From UBA349 sp964444115 (lineage in GTDB: Archaea; Methanobacteriota; Methanobacteria; Methanobacteriales; Methanobacteriaceae): DNA of 48,469 bases. The stretch is taken from NCBI GenBank assembly GCA_964444115.1, contig CAYUFT010000006.1, positions 1 through 48,469 on the forward strand, read 5' to 3'. Each line of letters begins with the position of its first letter. The first letter of the stretch is position 1. Both the position numbers and the translations under genes were made by a program. This document shows, one piece after another, positions 35,165 through 44,232 of this stretch. The notes below the pieces were generated by a model, which was given only the letters and a program-made list of their open reading frames with translations, was not told the origin of the DNA and did not search any database.

Positions 35165-37291
35165 TCAATCATATTTTTTAAATAGATTTTTTAGTTTAGA
35201 GAAAAATGATTCTTTTTCAATTTCTTCTTCTTCATTTACTGAGAAATTGTCATCCATAAAATAATTTTGAGAATCAATTAAATCAATACTTCGAATAACT
35301 TTCTCATATTCTCCTCTATCGTTTATTTTCCTAGCTTTAACATTGTCATTGAGCATAATATTTAATATATGGATAATTTTTTCCTGTAAGATCGGATTTT
35401 CAATAGGAAAAGCAATTTCAACTCTTTTTTCAGTATTTCTAGTCATTAAATCCCCACTGGATAAATATATTGAAGCATCTTCTCCAGTACCAAAACAATA
35501 AATCCGGGCATGTTCTAAGAACCTACCTACAATACTAATGACTTCAATATTTTCAGTGTTACCTGGTAAGCCGGGAACTAAACAACAAATACCTCTAACT
35601 ATTAATTTAATTTTTACACCAGCACGGGAAGCTTTACTTAACATTTCAATTAATTCTATATCAGTTAAAGAATTCATTTTCATGATAATATTAGCTGGAC
35701 GATTATTATTGGCCAGTTCAATTTCCCCATTAATTTTTTCGATTAATTTAGGTTTTAATCCAAAAGGTGCAACTAATAACTTTTTATACTCTCCATTTAA
35801 ATTAGAAATTGCCATGTTTTTAAAGAATAACATTGCATCTTCGCCAATGGCCGGGTTGGTGGTAATAAAACTCAAATCAGTGTATAATTTACAAGTTTTT
35901 TCATTATAATTGCCTGTTCCTAATTGAGTAATATATTGAATTTTATTTCTCTCTTTTCGAGTAATTAAACAAACTTTTGAATGCACCTTATACTCTTCAA
36001 AACCATACAAAACCCTACATCCTGCTTCTTCTAATAAACCTGCATAATGAATATTTCTTTCTTCATCAAATCTGGCTCTAAGCTCAATTAAAACAGTCAC
36101 ATCTTTTCCATTTTCACAGGCTTCTAATAAATATTTTATTACTGAGGAAGACCGGGCTAATCTATAAATAGTAATCTGAATGGATATTACATTTTCATCA
36201 TTAGCTGCCTCTTTTAATAAACTTAAAAAAGGTTCTATAGACTCATAGGGATAGAAAAGTAAAATATCCTTCCTTTTTAATTGGGAAATAATATTTCCTT
36301 CTTTAACAGTTTTCGGTATTTTAGGATAATATGGATTAAAGGATAATTTATGGAAAATTAATTCATTTATTTTTTCAACATGCTCATATAAATCAAACAC
36401 ATAACCCATATCTAAAGGAGTATTAGAGATTTGTACTTGATTTTTTTCAATATTTAACTGATCACATAGAAATTTTGTTAATACGGGGTCAGAATATTTA
36501 TAGAATTCTAATCTGATTGGTGCTAAACGAGTTCTTTTCTTTAAAATTTTTTTCATATAGCCCCTATAATCCTCATCTTCATCAATTTGAGAATTAGATA
36601 AAGTAATATCGGCATTTCTAGTAACTGAAACTACAGTTTTAAATTCTACGTTATAATTTGAAAAGATTTCATTAACATACTCATATATTACTTTTTCTAA
36701 TAGAATGAACCTCATTTCATCATTTGGAAAATAAATTACCCTGGTTAAAGAGGAAGGGATTGGAATAAGCCCATATAATATTTTGCCTTTATCCTTTATT
36801 ATTAACATAACATTCAGGGATTTGTTTAATAAATGAGGAAAAGGATGGTGGATATCAATAACTTGGGGAGATAAAACTGGAAAAATATAATTAAAGAAAT
36901 ATTTATTAATAAATTTAGTTTCACTTTTGGTCAAATCATTAAAATCTAAATCCTGAATACCTTGCTCTTTTAAAAGAGAATGGACAGATTTAAATATATT
37001 ATCTCTACGTTTATTTAGGAATTTAGTTCTATCAAAGATGGCATCTAATTGATCTTGCGCATTTAAGCCAGTTTTATTATCCACATAATCCTCATTAATA
37101 AGTGATAAATCATATAAACTTCCGCATCTTACCATATAAAATTCATCTAAATTGCTGGTAAAAATTGACACATACTTTAAACGTTCTAATAAAGGAACAG
37201 AACCATCCTCTGCTTCTTCTAAAACCCGATCATTAAATCTTAACCAAGATAATTCACGGTTTTGGGTAAAACTATAATCATTCTTGGACAT
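35165..37291 (-). CDS. ppk1: Polyphosphate kinase 1
   Basis: Makes inorganic polyphosphate from ATP, reversibly. The 708 residues match PPK1. N-terminal domain: RELSWLRFNDRVLEEAED; head domain with DIHHPFPHLLNKS; catalytic C-terminal domains of the phospholipase D fold. The autophosphorylated His is His437 (YKVHSKVCLITR), and the second conserved His is His594 (FLEHARIYCFG); both are close to the E. coli numbering. The gene overlaps the end of the Ppx gene by 14 bases, so synthesis and breakdown of polyphosphate are coupled in one operon. Confidence 0.96.
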   Translation of the reverse strand: MSKNDYSFTQNRELSWLRFNDRVLEEAEDGSVPLLERLKYVSIFTSNLDEFYMVRCGSLYDLSLINEDYVDNKTGLNAQDQLDAIFDRTKFLNKRRDNIFKSVHSLLKEQGIQDLDFNDLTKSETKFINKYFFNYIFPVLSPQVIDIHHPFPHLLNKSLNVMLIIKDKGKILYGLIPIPSSLTRVIYFPNDEMRFILLEKVIYEYVNEIFSNYNVEFKTVVSVTRNADITLSNSQIDEDEDYRGYMKKILKKRTRLAPIRLEFYKYSDPVLTKFLCDQLNIEKNQVQISNTPLDMGYVFDLYEHVEKINELIFHKLSFNPYYPKIPKTVKEGNIISQLKRKDILLFYPYESIEPFLSLLKEAANDENVISIQITIYRLARSSSVIKYLLEACENGKDVTVLIELRARFDEERNIHYAGLLEEAGCRVLYGFEEYKVHSKVCLITRKERNKIQYITQLGTGNYNEKTCKLYTDLSFITTNPAIGEDAMLFFKNMAISNLNGEYKKLLVAPFGLKPKLIEKINGEIELANNNRPANIIMKMNSLTDIELIEMLSKASRAGVKIKLIVRGICCLVPGLPGNTENIEVISIVGRFLEHARIYCFGTGEDASIYLSSGDLMTRNTEKRVEIAFPIENPILQEKIIHILNIMLNDNVKARKINDRGEYEKVIRSIDLIDSQNYFMDDNFSVNEEEEIEKESFFSKLKNLFKKYD

Positions 37292-38132
37292 TTTGGCACC
37301 TATTTAACACTTTTTTTAATAAATAGCCTTCTCTAACACTAAATTCACTAATTTGTATTTTTTCACATCCAAAATAAGAAGTAATTGATTCAACTATTAA
37401 TAACGCAGGGACTAAAGTGTGAATTTTAGATGGTTTAACCTGCAATATTTTGTAATAAATATCTTTATTATTTAATTTCAATTCATTAAGATTCAATTCG
37501 TTTTCTAGTGTTTTTAATAATTTAACATCTAATAAATCCGCTTTTTTATTCTGCAAATTTAAATCCACTAATATTTTGGCAATGGCACGAATACTTCCCC
37601 CTATACCACACATAAAAGGAATTTTTTCTTCATTATTAAGATCACTTTTTTCTAATTCAGAGTATATTCTTTCTTTAATCAAATTACACTCGTTTTTAGT
37701 AGGTATCATATCTGAAACATAAGCATTATACATTTTTAAAGAACCAACAGGAATACTATATTTTTCCATTATTTTCTTATTCTTAAAAAGCACAATTTCA
37801 ACACTACCCCCACCTAAATCAATTAGAATCCCATTATTCGTTTGGATAGTAGAAATAGATCCACAAAAGCTTAATTCTCCCTCTTCCTCACCGGTTAATA
37901 CATCAATTTCTATATTTACTTCATCTTTAATAATTTGAATAACATCCGCATGGTTTTCAATATTTCGCAATGAAGCAGTAGAAAAGAAGCTGTAACCATT
38001 TATTTTTAAATAGTCCAAATCAGCTTTTATTTCATTAAGAAGAGTTACTAGTTTTTTAATACCTTTATTAGTTAATTTTCCTTTCTTTATATAAAAGACT
38101 AAACCTAAATTTTCTTTTTTTGAAAACATAAC
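37278..38132 (-). CDS. ppx: Exopolyphosphatase Ppx/GppA family, N-terminus lost in assembly gap
   Basis: Ppx/GppA phosphatase of the ASKHA fold, at least 284 codons. The open frame runs without a stop into the Ns at 38133, and the usual N-terminal phosphate loop (an IDIGTNS-like motif) is missing, so the gene is 5'-partial; the ATG at 38129 is internal. Seen: FSTASLRNIENHADV, ideal ppx motif GEEEGELSF, the second phosphate loop ILIDLGGGSVEIV, and GIGGSIRAIAKI. It overlaps ppk1 and acts on the polymer that enzyme makes. Confidence 0.9.
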   Translation of the reverse strand, partial: VMFSKKENLGLVFYIKKGKLTNKGIKKLVTLLNEIKADLDYLKINGYSFFSTASLRNIENHADVIQIIKDEVNIEIDVLTGEEEGELSFCGSISTIQTNNGILIDLGGGSVEIVLFKNKKIMEKYSIPVGSLKMYNAYVSDMIPTKNECNLIKERIYSELEKSDLNNEEKIPFMCGIGGSIRAIAKILVDLNLQNKKADLLDVKLLKTLENELNLNELKLNNKDIYYKILQVKPSKIHTLVPALLIVESITSYFGCEKIQISEFSVREGYLLKKVLNRCQNVQE

Positions 38133-38232
38133 NNNNNNNNNNNNNNNNNNNNNNNNNNNNNNNNNNNNNNNNNNNNNNNNNNNNNNNNNNNNNNNNNNNN
38201 NNNNNNNNNNNNNNNNNNNNNNNNNNNNNNNN
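38133..38232. other. Assembly gap of 100 Ns
   Basis: Exactly 100 Ns, a common placeholder for a gap of unknown size. It hides the 5' end of ppx and the divergent promoter region. Confidence 0.98.
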
Positions 38233-38335
38233 AAACAACCATAACTTTTTATATTTTGTTCTACATCTAAGGCATATTGTACTTGTTTTTAAAATTTAAC
38301 AACTTTTAGTAGCATTTTTATTAATGGTGATTTTT

Positions 38336-39703
38336 ATGGATAATGATAATTATGATGTTGTAGTGATTGGGGCTGGGATAAGTGGCTTACTAACAGCCCT
38401 AGCTCTTTCAAAGGAAGGTAAATCAGTATTAATTCTGGAAAAGGAGGAAAATATTGGGGGTGTGTGTCGTTCCTATGATGTGGAAGGATATAGAATAGAT
38501 ACGGGACCTCATGCTATTACTCGTCTGGAAAGTGGGCCTTTAAAAGAGATTATGGACAAATATTTTGATGTTATACCTCAGTTCGTTCCTTTTGGAAAGT
38601 ATAATGTTAGAATTGGAAATGAAGTAAAACCATTCCCTTGGAATATTAATTCTTGGCTCAAATTTGGTCTAATTCCTAAAACAGATCGCTTATTGATAAT
38701 GAAATCATTATTCAATACTCTTTATTTACTAAATGCAGGTAAAAATTTGTCTGATATCTCTATACAAGAACTGATTCCAGAAAATATCTCTTCTACTACC
38801 AGAAGGTTTTTAGACTGGATTTGTTATTTTTTGGTTGGAACTTCAATTGAAAACACAGCTATTTCTCGTTTTATAGATAATAAAACTAATAAAGGAAGCC
38901 CAATTAAATATATAGGTAGTTTATACGATCTTTTTGTTACAGAGGGTGCTCAAGATCAGGGTTATCCTAAAGGTGGCCTTCAATCCATTATCAACTCTAT
39001 TTTGGTATCTTTTCCCAAAAATGTTAAAATCAACACCAGTGAAGAAGTGGTGAAGATTCAGTGTAGTGATAAAGTTGAAAAGGTCATTACCAATAAAAAT
39101 TCTTATAAATGCGGCACTGTTGTTTACTCGGGATTTGCTTCGGATTTACCACATTTAATTGATGATTTACCCTATGAATACGCTCAGAATTTGAATAATA
39201 TTAAAAAAGTTAATTCATTGACCGTTTGGTTGGGTTTAAATAAAAAAATCTTTGAAAATTATGGTTCTGAAATGTGGATTGACTCCGATCCTTATGCTTG
39301 GATGGTTCCGGTGTCGAACTATGATTCTTCCATGGCCCCTAAAGGGAATCAGCTTGTTGGTTTTGCTTTTACTATCCCTGAGGAATATGATACCATGGAA
39401 ATTCGAAAAAAAGCATTAGATTCCATAATAAAAATCCAACCAGATATTGAGCAGTATATTGAAATGATTCATTATCAGGATTTAATTCCAGAAAAGGCAG
39501 CATGGGACATTAATTCTGGTTTCGGGGATGTAGAAACTCCTATTAATAATTTGTATTGTGTAGGTACAGACACTGAAAAAAGAAGTGCGGGAGTCAGCAG
39601 AGCGGCTTATTCTGTCTTGAGATGTTTGGAAATCATGGAATCTGAGGGAAATATCAATCAATTCCAAATATTCAATGAAAAATTGGAATTAGCTGCTAAA
39701 TAG
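38336..39703 (+). CDS. FAD-dependent amine oxidase/phytoene-desaturase-like oxidoreductase
   Basis: A 455-residue flavoprotein. The N-terminus is a Rossmann dinucleotide fold (VVVIGAGISGLLTALALSKE, then the FAD-ribose Glu in LILEKEENIGG). A conserved C-terminal FAD motif reads LYCVGTDTEKRSAGVSRA. The middle holds a substrate domain with YPKGGLQSIINSI, as in carotenoid or isoprenoid desaturases and related enzymes. Substrate not known. I start at ATG 38336, 5 bases after GGTGA. It is first in a plus-strand series of metabolic genes. Confidence 0.85.
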   Translation: MDNDNYDVVVIGAGISGLLTALALSKEGKSVLILEKEENIGGVCRSYDVEGYRIDTGPHAITRLESGPLKEIMDKYFDVIPQFVPFGKYNVRIGNEVKPFPWNINSWLKFGLIPKTDRLLIMKSLFNTLYLLNAGKNLSDISIQELIPENISSTTRRFLDWICYFLVGTSIENTAISRFIDNKTNKGSPIKYIGSLYDLFVTEGAQDQGYPKGGLQSIINSILVSFPKNVKINTSEEVVKIQCSDKVEKVITNKNSYKCGTVVYSGFASDLPHLIDDLPYEYAQNLNNIKKVNSLTVWLGLNKKIFENYGSEMWIDSDPYAWMVPVSNYDSSMAPKGNQLVGFAFTIPEEYDTMEIRKKALDSIIKIQPDIEQYIEMIHYQDLIPEKAAWDINSGFGDVETPINNLYCVGTDTEKRSAGVSRAAYSVLRCLEIMESEGNINQFQIFNEKLELAAK

Positions 39704-39859
39704 TTGTTTCAAACCCATATTTTTATTTTATTAATTTTTTAAATTTTGCTGATTAATTTGATTTAGATTAATATTTTTAAATCTATTTGCTAAAATTTTC
39801 GATTTGCTAAAAGCAAAACTATTTTTATCGCTATTTTTAAAAATCAATCTGGTGAGAAG

Positions 39860-40615
39860 ATGAAACAGTGGTACCAGGAATTATTCTCCAATTATGCAGA
39901 AAAATATGAATATGAATCTTTTGTACATGGAACACAAGGTGAAGTCGATTTTATTGAAAAAGAGATAAATTACAATAAAAAAACCAAAATTCTCGATATT
40001 GGATGTGGCACTGGTCGCCATGCTATTGAACTGTGTAAAAGGGGTTATTCTGTAACTGGAGTGGATTTATCTGATTCTATGCTTAAAAAAGCTGCTGAAA
40101 ACGCGCACAATGAAGGATTAGACATTGATTTTATAAAAGCTGATGCTTGTAATTTAACTTTTGAAAAAGAGTTCGACCTGACCATCATGATCTGTGAAGG
40201 GGCCTTTCCGCTCATGGAAACTGATGAAATGAACTTTAAAATACTTAAAAATGCAGCGAAGGCCTTAAAATCAGATGGAAAATTGATATTTACCACATTA
40301 AATGGTCTTTATCCTCTTTTCAATTCTGTAAAAGACTTTATAAATTCCAGTTCCACCACCCAAACCAATAATAACAATACCTTTGATCTCATGACTTTCA
40401 GGGACAGGTACCATCTGGAAGTAGAAGATGATAATGGCCAAAAACTTGTTTTAGAATGTGATGAGAGATATTATGTCCCTTCAGAAATAAATTGGCTTTT
40501 AAAATCATTGAATTTTACTAAAATTGATATAATGGCCTGTAAATTAGGTGAATTTAGTCGAAATGATCCTTTAACTACGGAAGACTATGAAATGCTAGTA
40601 ATAGCCGAATTATAA
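39860..40615 (+). CDS. SAM-dependent methyltransferase
   Basis: Class I methyltransferase of 251 residues. Motif I is KILDIGCGTGRHAIELCKRG and the acidic loop is VTGVDLSDSMLKKA; FDLTIMICEGAFPLM and LKSDGKLIFTTLNG follow as motifs II/III. The substrate is unknown. GGTGAGAAG precedes the ATG. It lies 30 bases upstream of a transglutaminase-like gene and may share its transcript. Confidence 0.88.
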   Translation: MKQWYQELFSNYAEKYEYESFVHGTQGEVDFIEKEINYNKKTKILDIGCGTGRHAIELCKRGYSVTGVDLSDSMLKKAAENAHNEGLDIDFIKADACNLTFEKEFDLTIMICEGAFPLMETDEMNFKILKNAAKALKSDGKLIFTTLNGLYPLFNSVKDFINSSSTTQTNNNNTFDLMTFRDRYHLEVEDDNGQKLVLECDERYYVPSEINWLLKSLNFTKIDIMACKLGEFSRNDPLTTEDYEMLVIAEL

Positions 40616-40645
40616 AATTTTAAAAGAATATTGCATTGTGATTAA

Positions 40646-41233
40646 ATGAATTTAATACCACTAAAAGAGAATATTGGGGATTACCTTTGCTTCTCAGAGA
40701 TAATTGATTTTGATAATCAATCGGTGGCTAAAAAGGCAAGAGAATTATCAAAAGGAATGAAAACAGATATTCAAAAAGCAAAATCAATCTACGAATTTGT
40801 AAGGGACGAAATTAACCATTCATCAGATATTAACAGCAATGAAATTACTTACAGAGCTTCTGACGTTTTAAATAAGGGCCATGGGTTATGCTTTGCTAAA
40901 TCGCATTTAATGGCGGCCTTTCTAAGAGTTGTGGGCATTCCCGCTGGATTTTGCTACCAGAAATTATCTATGGGTGAGGGAAATATATTCCATGGGTTAA
41001 ATGGCGTATTTATTGATGAAAAATGGATCCGGTTAGATCCTAGGGGCAATACTGGCGAAATTAATGCTCAATTTTCATTAAATGAAGAAAAAATAGCTTA
41101 CCCTATAATGGATGGTGATGGGAATGTAGATTACCCATATATCCATTCTAAACCACGCCTGGAAATAATTAAAGCATTAAAAAGTCATAAACGACTGGAT
41201 GAATCTATTAAAGAGATATTAGAACCCTTATAA
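40646..41233 (+). CDS. Transglutaminase-like (papain-fold) protein
   Basis: A 195-residue soluble protein of the transglutaminase-like superfamily. The catalytic triad can be placed: Cys in GHGLCFAKSHLMAAFLRVVG, His in NIFHGLNGVFI and Asp in EKWIRLDPRGNTG. The N-terminal helical part (KAKSIYEFVRDEINHS) is also typical. Such domains act as cysteine proteases, amidases or crosslinking enzymes. It has no signal peptide. The substrate is unknown. Confidence 0.87.
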   Translation: MNLIPLKENIGDYLCFSEIIDFDNQSVAKKARELSKGMKTDIQKAKSIYEFVRDEINHSSDINSNEITYRASDVLNKGHGLCFAKSHLMAAFLRVVGIPAGFCYQKLSMGEGNIFHGLNGVFIDEKWIRLDPRGNTGEINAQFSLNEEKIAYPIMDGDGNVDYPYIHSKPRLEIIKALKSHKRLDESIKEILEPL

Positions 41234-41356
41234 TCATATGGAAATTATTAACTTTGCATCGGTTCTTTTTCCTTTTTTAATTCTTTTTAGATCTAATACT
41301 TTATAATTACATTAAGCCAGGAAATAAAAATTATTTTGAAATTTAAGGTGATATTA

Positions 41357-42157
41357 ATGAAAAATTATGTGCATGGTTATTCTAAAAGAGAATCAGAACG
41401 TCTGGAGGATCAGGCTGATACACTCTCGGAAATACTTCATCATGATACTTTTTTCCCTCCACGAAGCAAAGTTTTAGAAGCAGGATGTGGTGTAGGTGCC
41501 CAAACAGTTATAATAGCTAAAAACAGTCCAGATGCGATTATAACCTCTATTGATATTTCAAAAGAATCATTAAATGCAGCAAAAAATTTAATTGAAAAAG
41601 AAGGAATTAAAAATGTCCAGTTTAAACAAGCAGATATAATGGACCTACCCTTTGACAAAGAAAGTTTTGACCACATCTTTATTTGTTTTGTTTTAGAACA
41701 CCTTTTAGATCCAGTAATTGCCCTTAAAGAGCTTAAAAAATATTTGAAAAAAGGAGGCTCTATTATGGTTATTGAAGGTGATCATGGGTCATGTTATTTC
41801 AATCCAGAAACTGAAGAATCCGTAATGGCCTGGAATTCTTTAGTCAAGGCTCAAGAGGATTTAGGTGGTGATCCTATGATTGGAAGGAGAGTTTATCCCC
41901 TTTTAGAAGATGCTGGATTTAAAGATGTTCATGTAACTCCTAGGATTGTATATGTGGACCGAAGTAAACCTGAACTAGTGGATGGTTTCATAAAAAAGAC
42001 CATAATAGCTATGGTGGAAGGGGTAAAAGATCAGGCTATTGGTTCGGGCTTGTTGAAGCATGGTCAATGGGAAAAAGGAATAGATGATCTATATAAATCT
42101 GCAGAAAAGGATGGAACATTCTTTTACAATTTTTTTAAAGGCACAGGAACAAAATAA
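41357..42157 (+). CDS. SAM-dependent methyltransferase, UbiE-like
   Basis: A 266-residue class I methyltransferase. Motif I is KVLEAGCGVGAQTVIIAKNS, then SIDISKESLNAAKNL, QADIMDLPFDKESFDHIFIC and LKKYLKKGGSIMVIEGDHG, as in UbiE/COQ5-like enzymes. The roughly 80-residue C-terminal extension is helical. I start at ATG 41357 with AGGTGAT upstream; an earlier ATG in frame lies before that site. Substrate unknown. Confidence 0.87.
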   Translation: MKNYVHGYSKRESERLEDQADTLSEILHHDTFFPPRSKVLEAGCGVGAQTVIIAKNSPDAIITSIDISKESLNAAKNLIEKEGIKNVQFKQADIMDLPFDKESFDHIFICFVLEHLLDPVIALKELKKYLKKGGSIMVIEGDHGSCYFNPETEESVMAWNSLVKAQEDLGGDPMIGRRVYPLLEDAGFKDVHVTPRIVYVDRSKPELVDGFIKKTIIAMVEGVKDQAIGSGLLKHGQWEKGIDDLYKSAEKDGTFFYNFFKGTGTK

Positions 42158-42198
42158 CTTTAAAATTTAATTTAAGTTTTTTTAGTATTGAATCTCAA

Positions 42199-42222
42199 TT
42201 TTTTATTATTATTTTTTCTTTT
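42199..42222 (+). terminator. Poly-T terminator after the UbiE-like gene
   Basis: Broken T run (TTTTTTATTATTATTTTTTC) in the spacer following the stop. Confidence 0.45.
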
Positions 42223-42304
42223 AATTTCATTTAATTTTGATATTATTGCAAAGGATTAATACTAATGTGGAATATGTCTAAATAATGATAAAATGTGTGA
42301 TAAA

Positions 42305-42913
42305 ATGAAAATATCTGTAATTCTTGCTCATCCACACAACAAAAGTTTCAATTATGCCATCTATGAAACTGTTTTACAAACTCTCAAAAGAAACGGACAT
42401 GATATAATGGCCCATGATTTATATCATGAAAAATTTGATCCATTGCTGGAAGGTTTGGAACTGGCTACTGGTGAAACATCTGATTGGAGGATAATTAAAC
42501 ATAGGGAAGAAATTAAAGAAGCTGATGGGATTATAGTCATCCACCCCAACTGGTGGGGCCAGCCACCCGCTATTTTAAAAGGATGGCTTGATCGTGTACT
42601 TCGCTCCGGGGTGGCTTATGAATTTGATGACGACGATGATGGTTCTGGTGTTCCCCGAGGCCTTTTAAAAGCAAAAGTGGCCATGGTATTTAATACTTCT
42701 AATACTCCTGAAGAAAGGGAAAATGAAGTGTTTGGTGATCCTCTAGAACGGATATGGAAGGACTGTGTTTTTGATTTCTGCGGGATTAAGAACTTTCAGC
42801 GACGAATTTTCCGTGTAATGGCCAGCAGTCCTCTGAAGGAACGAGAAGAATGGTTGAATGAAGTAGAAACACTAATCAACAATTATTTTTCTGCTGAGAG
42901 CCGTGAAATATGA
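42305..42913 (+). CDS. NAD(P)H:quinone oxidoreductase-like flavodoxin-fold protein
   Basis: A 202-residue flavoprotein of the NQO1/KefF/MdaB type. Family segments: ISVILAHPHNKSFNYAIY at the N-terminus, GIIVIHPNWWGQPPAILKGW (FMN contact) and RVLRSGVAYEFDDDD. I start at ATG 42305, preceded by TGTGATAAA; the ATG at 42293 has a poorer site. It may be a quinone- or F420-linked reductase; no partner gene adjoins it. It is the last plus-strand gene before the hisE cluster. Confidence 0.87.
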   Translation: MKISVILAHPHNKSFNYAIYETVLQTLKRNGHDIMAHDLYHEKFDPLLEGLELATGETSDWRIIKHREEIKEADGIIVIHPNWWGQPPAILKGWLDRVLRSGVAYEFDDDDDGSGVPRGLLKAKVAMVFNTSNTPEERENEVFGDPLERIWKDCVFDFCGIKNFQRRIFRVMASSPLKEREEWLNEVETLINNYFSAESREI

Positions 42914-43060
42914 AATAAGATTTATAATCTGCTAAATAATGGATTATTAAAATGATTTAAAGATAATTTGGAAATTAATTTAATAAAAATATTATCACCT
43001 AAATATCTAAATCTAAAAAATAAAAAATCAAAACAATACACGAAAACAAAATATAATTTA

Positions 43061-43351
43061 TTACTTCCTTCGCTTTTTAAATTCATCTAAAAGCTCATCT
43101 AATTCTATCCCTTTGTAAACCAGTAGTAATAGTGTATGAAAAATTAAATCGGCTGATTCATAAACTAAATTATCATTATTTTTAGAAGCAATAATGACTT
43201 CCGCTGTTTCTTCCCCTATCTTTTCCAGTATTTTGTCTTCTGCAGCTTTTTTATCGTTTTGCATTAGTTTTGAGGTGTAGGAGTCAACAGGATTGTCTCT
43301 ACGATCTTCTAAAACCTTGTAAACATCCTTTATTATTTCTTCACTGGCCAT
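43061..43351 (-). CDS. hisE: Phosphoribosyl-ATP pyrophosphatase HisE
   Basis: Second step of histidine biosynthesis, hydrolysing phosphoribosyl-ATP to phosphoribosyl-AMP. The 96-residue all-alpha protein has the MazG-like metal-binding EEXXE: KIGEETAEVIIASK, and the second helix YESADLIFHTLLLL. It is a stand-alone HisE, as in most archaea (no HisI fusion). Its start overlaps the end of the CBS-ParB-like gene by 11 bases, with AGAGGAAG inside that gene as ribosome binding site, indicating translational coupling. Confidence 0.94.
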   Translation of the reverse strand: MASEEIIKDVYKVLEDRRDNPVDSYTSKLMQNDKKAAEDKILEKIGEETAEVIIASKNNDNLVYESADLIFHTLLLLVYKGIELDELLDEFKKRRK

Positions 43352-44147
43352 ATTTCTTCCTCTTTTTATCTCTCATACTACGGGTAATGGCTATTAGGGG
43401 ATGTTGAGCATCATCTATAATTTCTATATCGTCAAAAGAGAATATTCCATTTAAATCGGCTGTTTTTTCCATTCCCAGTTTTAATTCCTGCTTTAAATCA
43501 ATAACATAGGAATCTATTTCCTGACATCCTAATGTGCGGGCGGCCACAGTTCTATGGTGCCCATCAACAAGTACAAAACGTTCGCCTGTTTTTACTACAA
43601 TTGTAGGTTCTGCTAAACCTCTTTTTAGCTCATATGTTCTTCCCTGGAGCTCGTCTGCATAAACTTTATCTTGTGTTGGCCTAAGGCGCTGTGTAGGGAC
43701 TTTCATTCTTTTTACTTCAGTTTTTATCCCATAAAGTTGTTCAAGAGTTTTTTTGAAGTAATTAACTTTCATAGGTGTTGATCTTTCAATATGGGATCTT
43801 ACTATGTCAGTATTAGTTATAATTCCGACTAAGGTACCTTTCTTATCAATAACAGGTAATCTGGATATTCCCATTCGGAACATAACTCTTGCCGCATCAT
43901 TCATGGACATATCTCGATCAGCAACTACAACATTAGTAGACATTATATCCTGCACTGTTTTTTGTCTATCTTTTAGTAAAAGGTCAAAGGCAGTGACCAT
44001 TCCAATAACAGATCCATTTTCCTTTACAGGGAATCCGTCGTGGCCACTATCTTTCATCAGTTGAATTATATCTTCATTTGGAGTTTCTGGAGGCACTGTA
44101 ATAACCTCTTTCGTCATATAATCTTTAACTAAGGGTTTATTGCTCAT
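43341..44147 (-). CDS. Tandem CBS-domain protein with ParB/SerK-like domain
   Basis: A 268-residue protein. Residues about 1-120 hold two CBS domains (DYMTKEVITVPPETPNEDII, GMVTAFDLLL, DIMSTNVVVADRDMS, GIITNTDIVRSHI), which usually bind adenine nucleotides. Residues about 145-220 hold a ParB/sulfiredoxin-like domain with VDGHHRTVAARTLG, the same VDGHHR block found in the ADP-dependent serine kinase SerK of Thermococcus. There is no helix-turn-helix for partition-type DNA binding. A nucleotide-regulated small-molecule kinase is therefore at least as likely as a ParB role. Overlaps hisE. Confidence 0.85.
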   Translation of the reverse strand: MSNKPLVKDYMTKEVITVPPETPNEDIIQLMKDSGHDGFPVKENGSVIGMVTAFDLLLKDRQKTVQDIMSTNVVVADRDMSMNDAARVMFRMGISRLPVIDKKGTLVGIITNTDIVRSHIERSTPMKVNYFKKTLEQLYGIKTEVKRMKVPTQRLRPTQDKVYADELQGRTYELKRGLAEPTIVVKTGERFVLVDGHHRTVAARTLGCQEIDSYVIDLKQELKLGMEKTADLNGIFSFDDIEIIDDAQHPLIAITRSMRDKKRKKYGQ

Positions 44148-44232
44148 TATATTCCTCCATTATAATTCATTTCTATCTTTCACGCAGATTATTTTCAGTA
44201 TTTTGCTGTTTAAATTGAGATAATTATAATAT

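Noticed and set aside
43341..44147. Chromosome-partition ParB
   Set aside because: No helix-turn-helix or parS context, CBS domains present; SerK-like reading is better supported.
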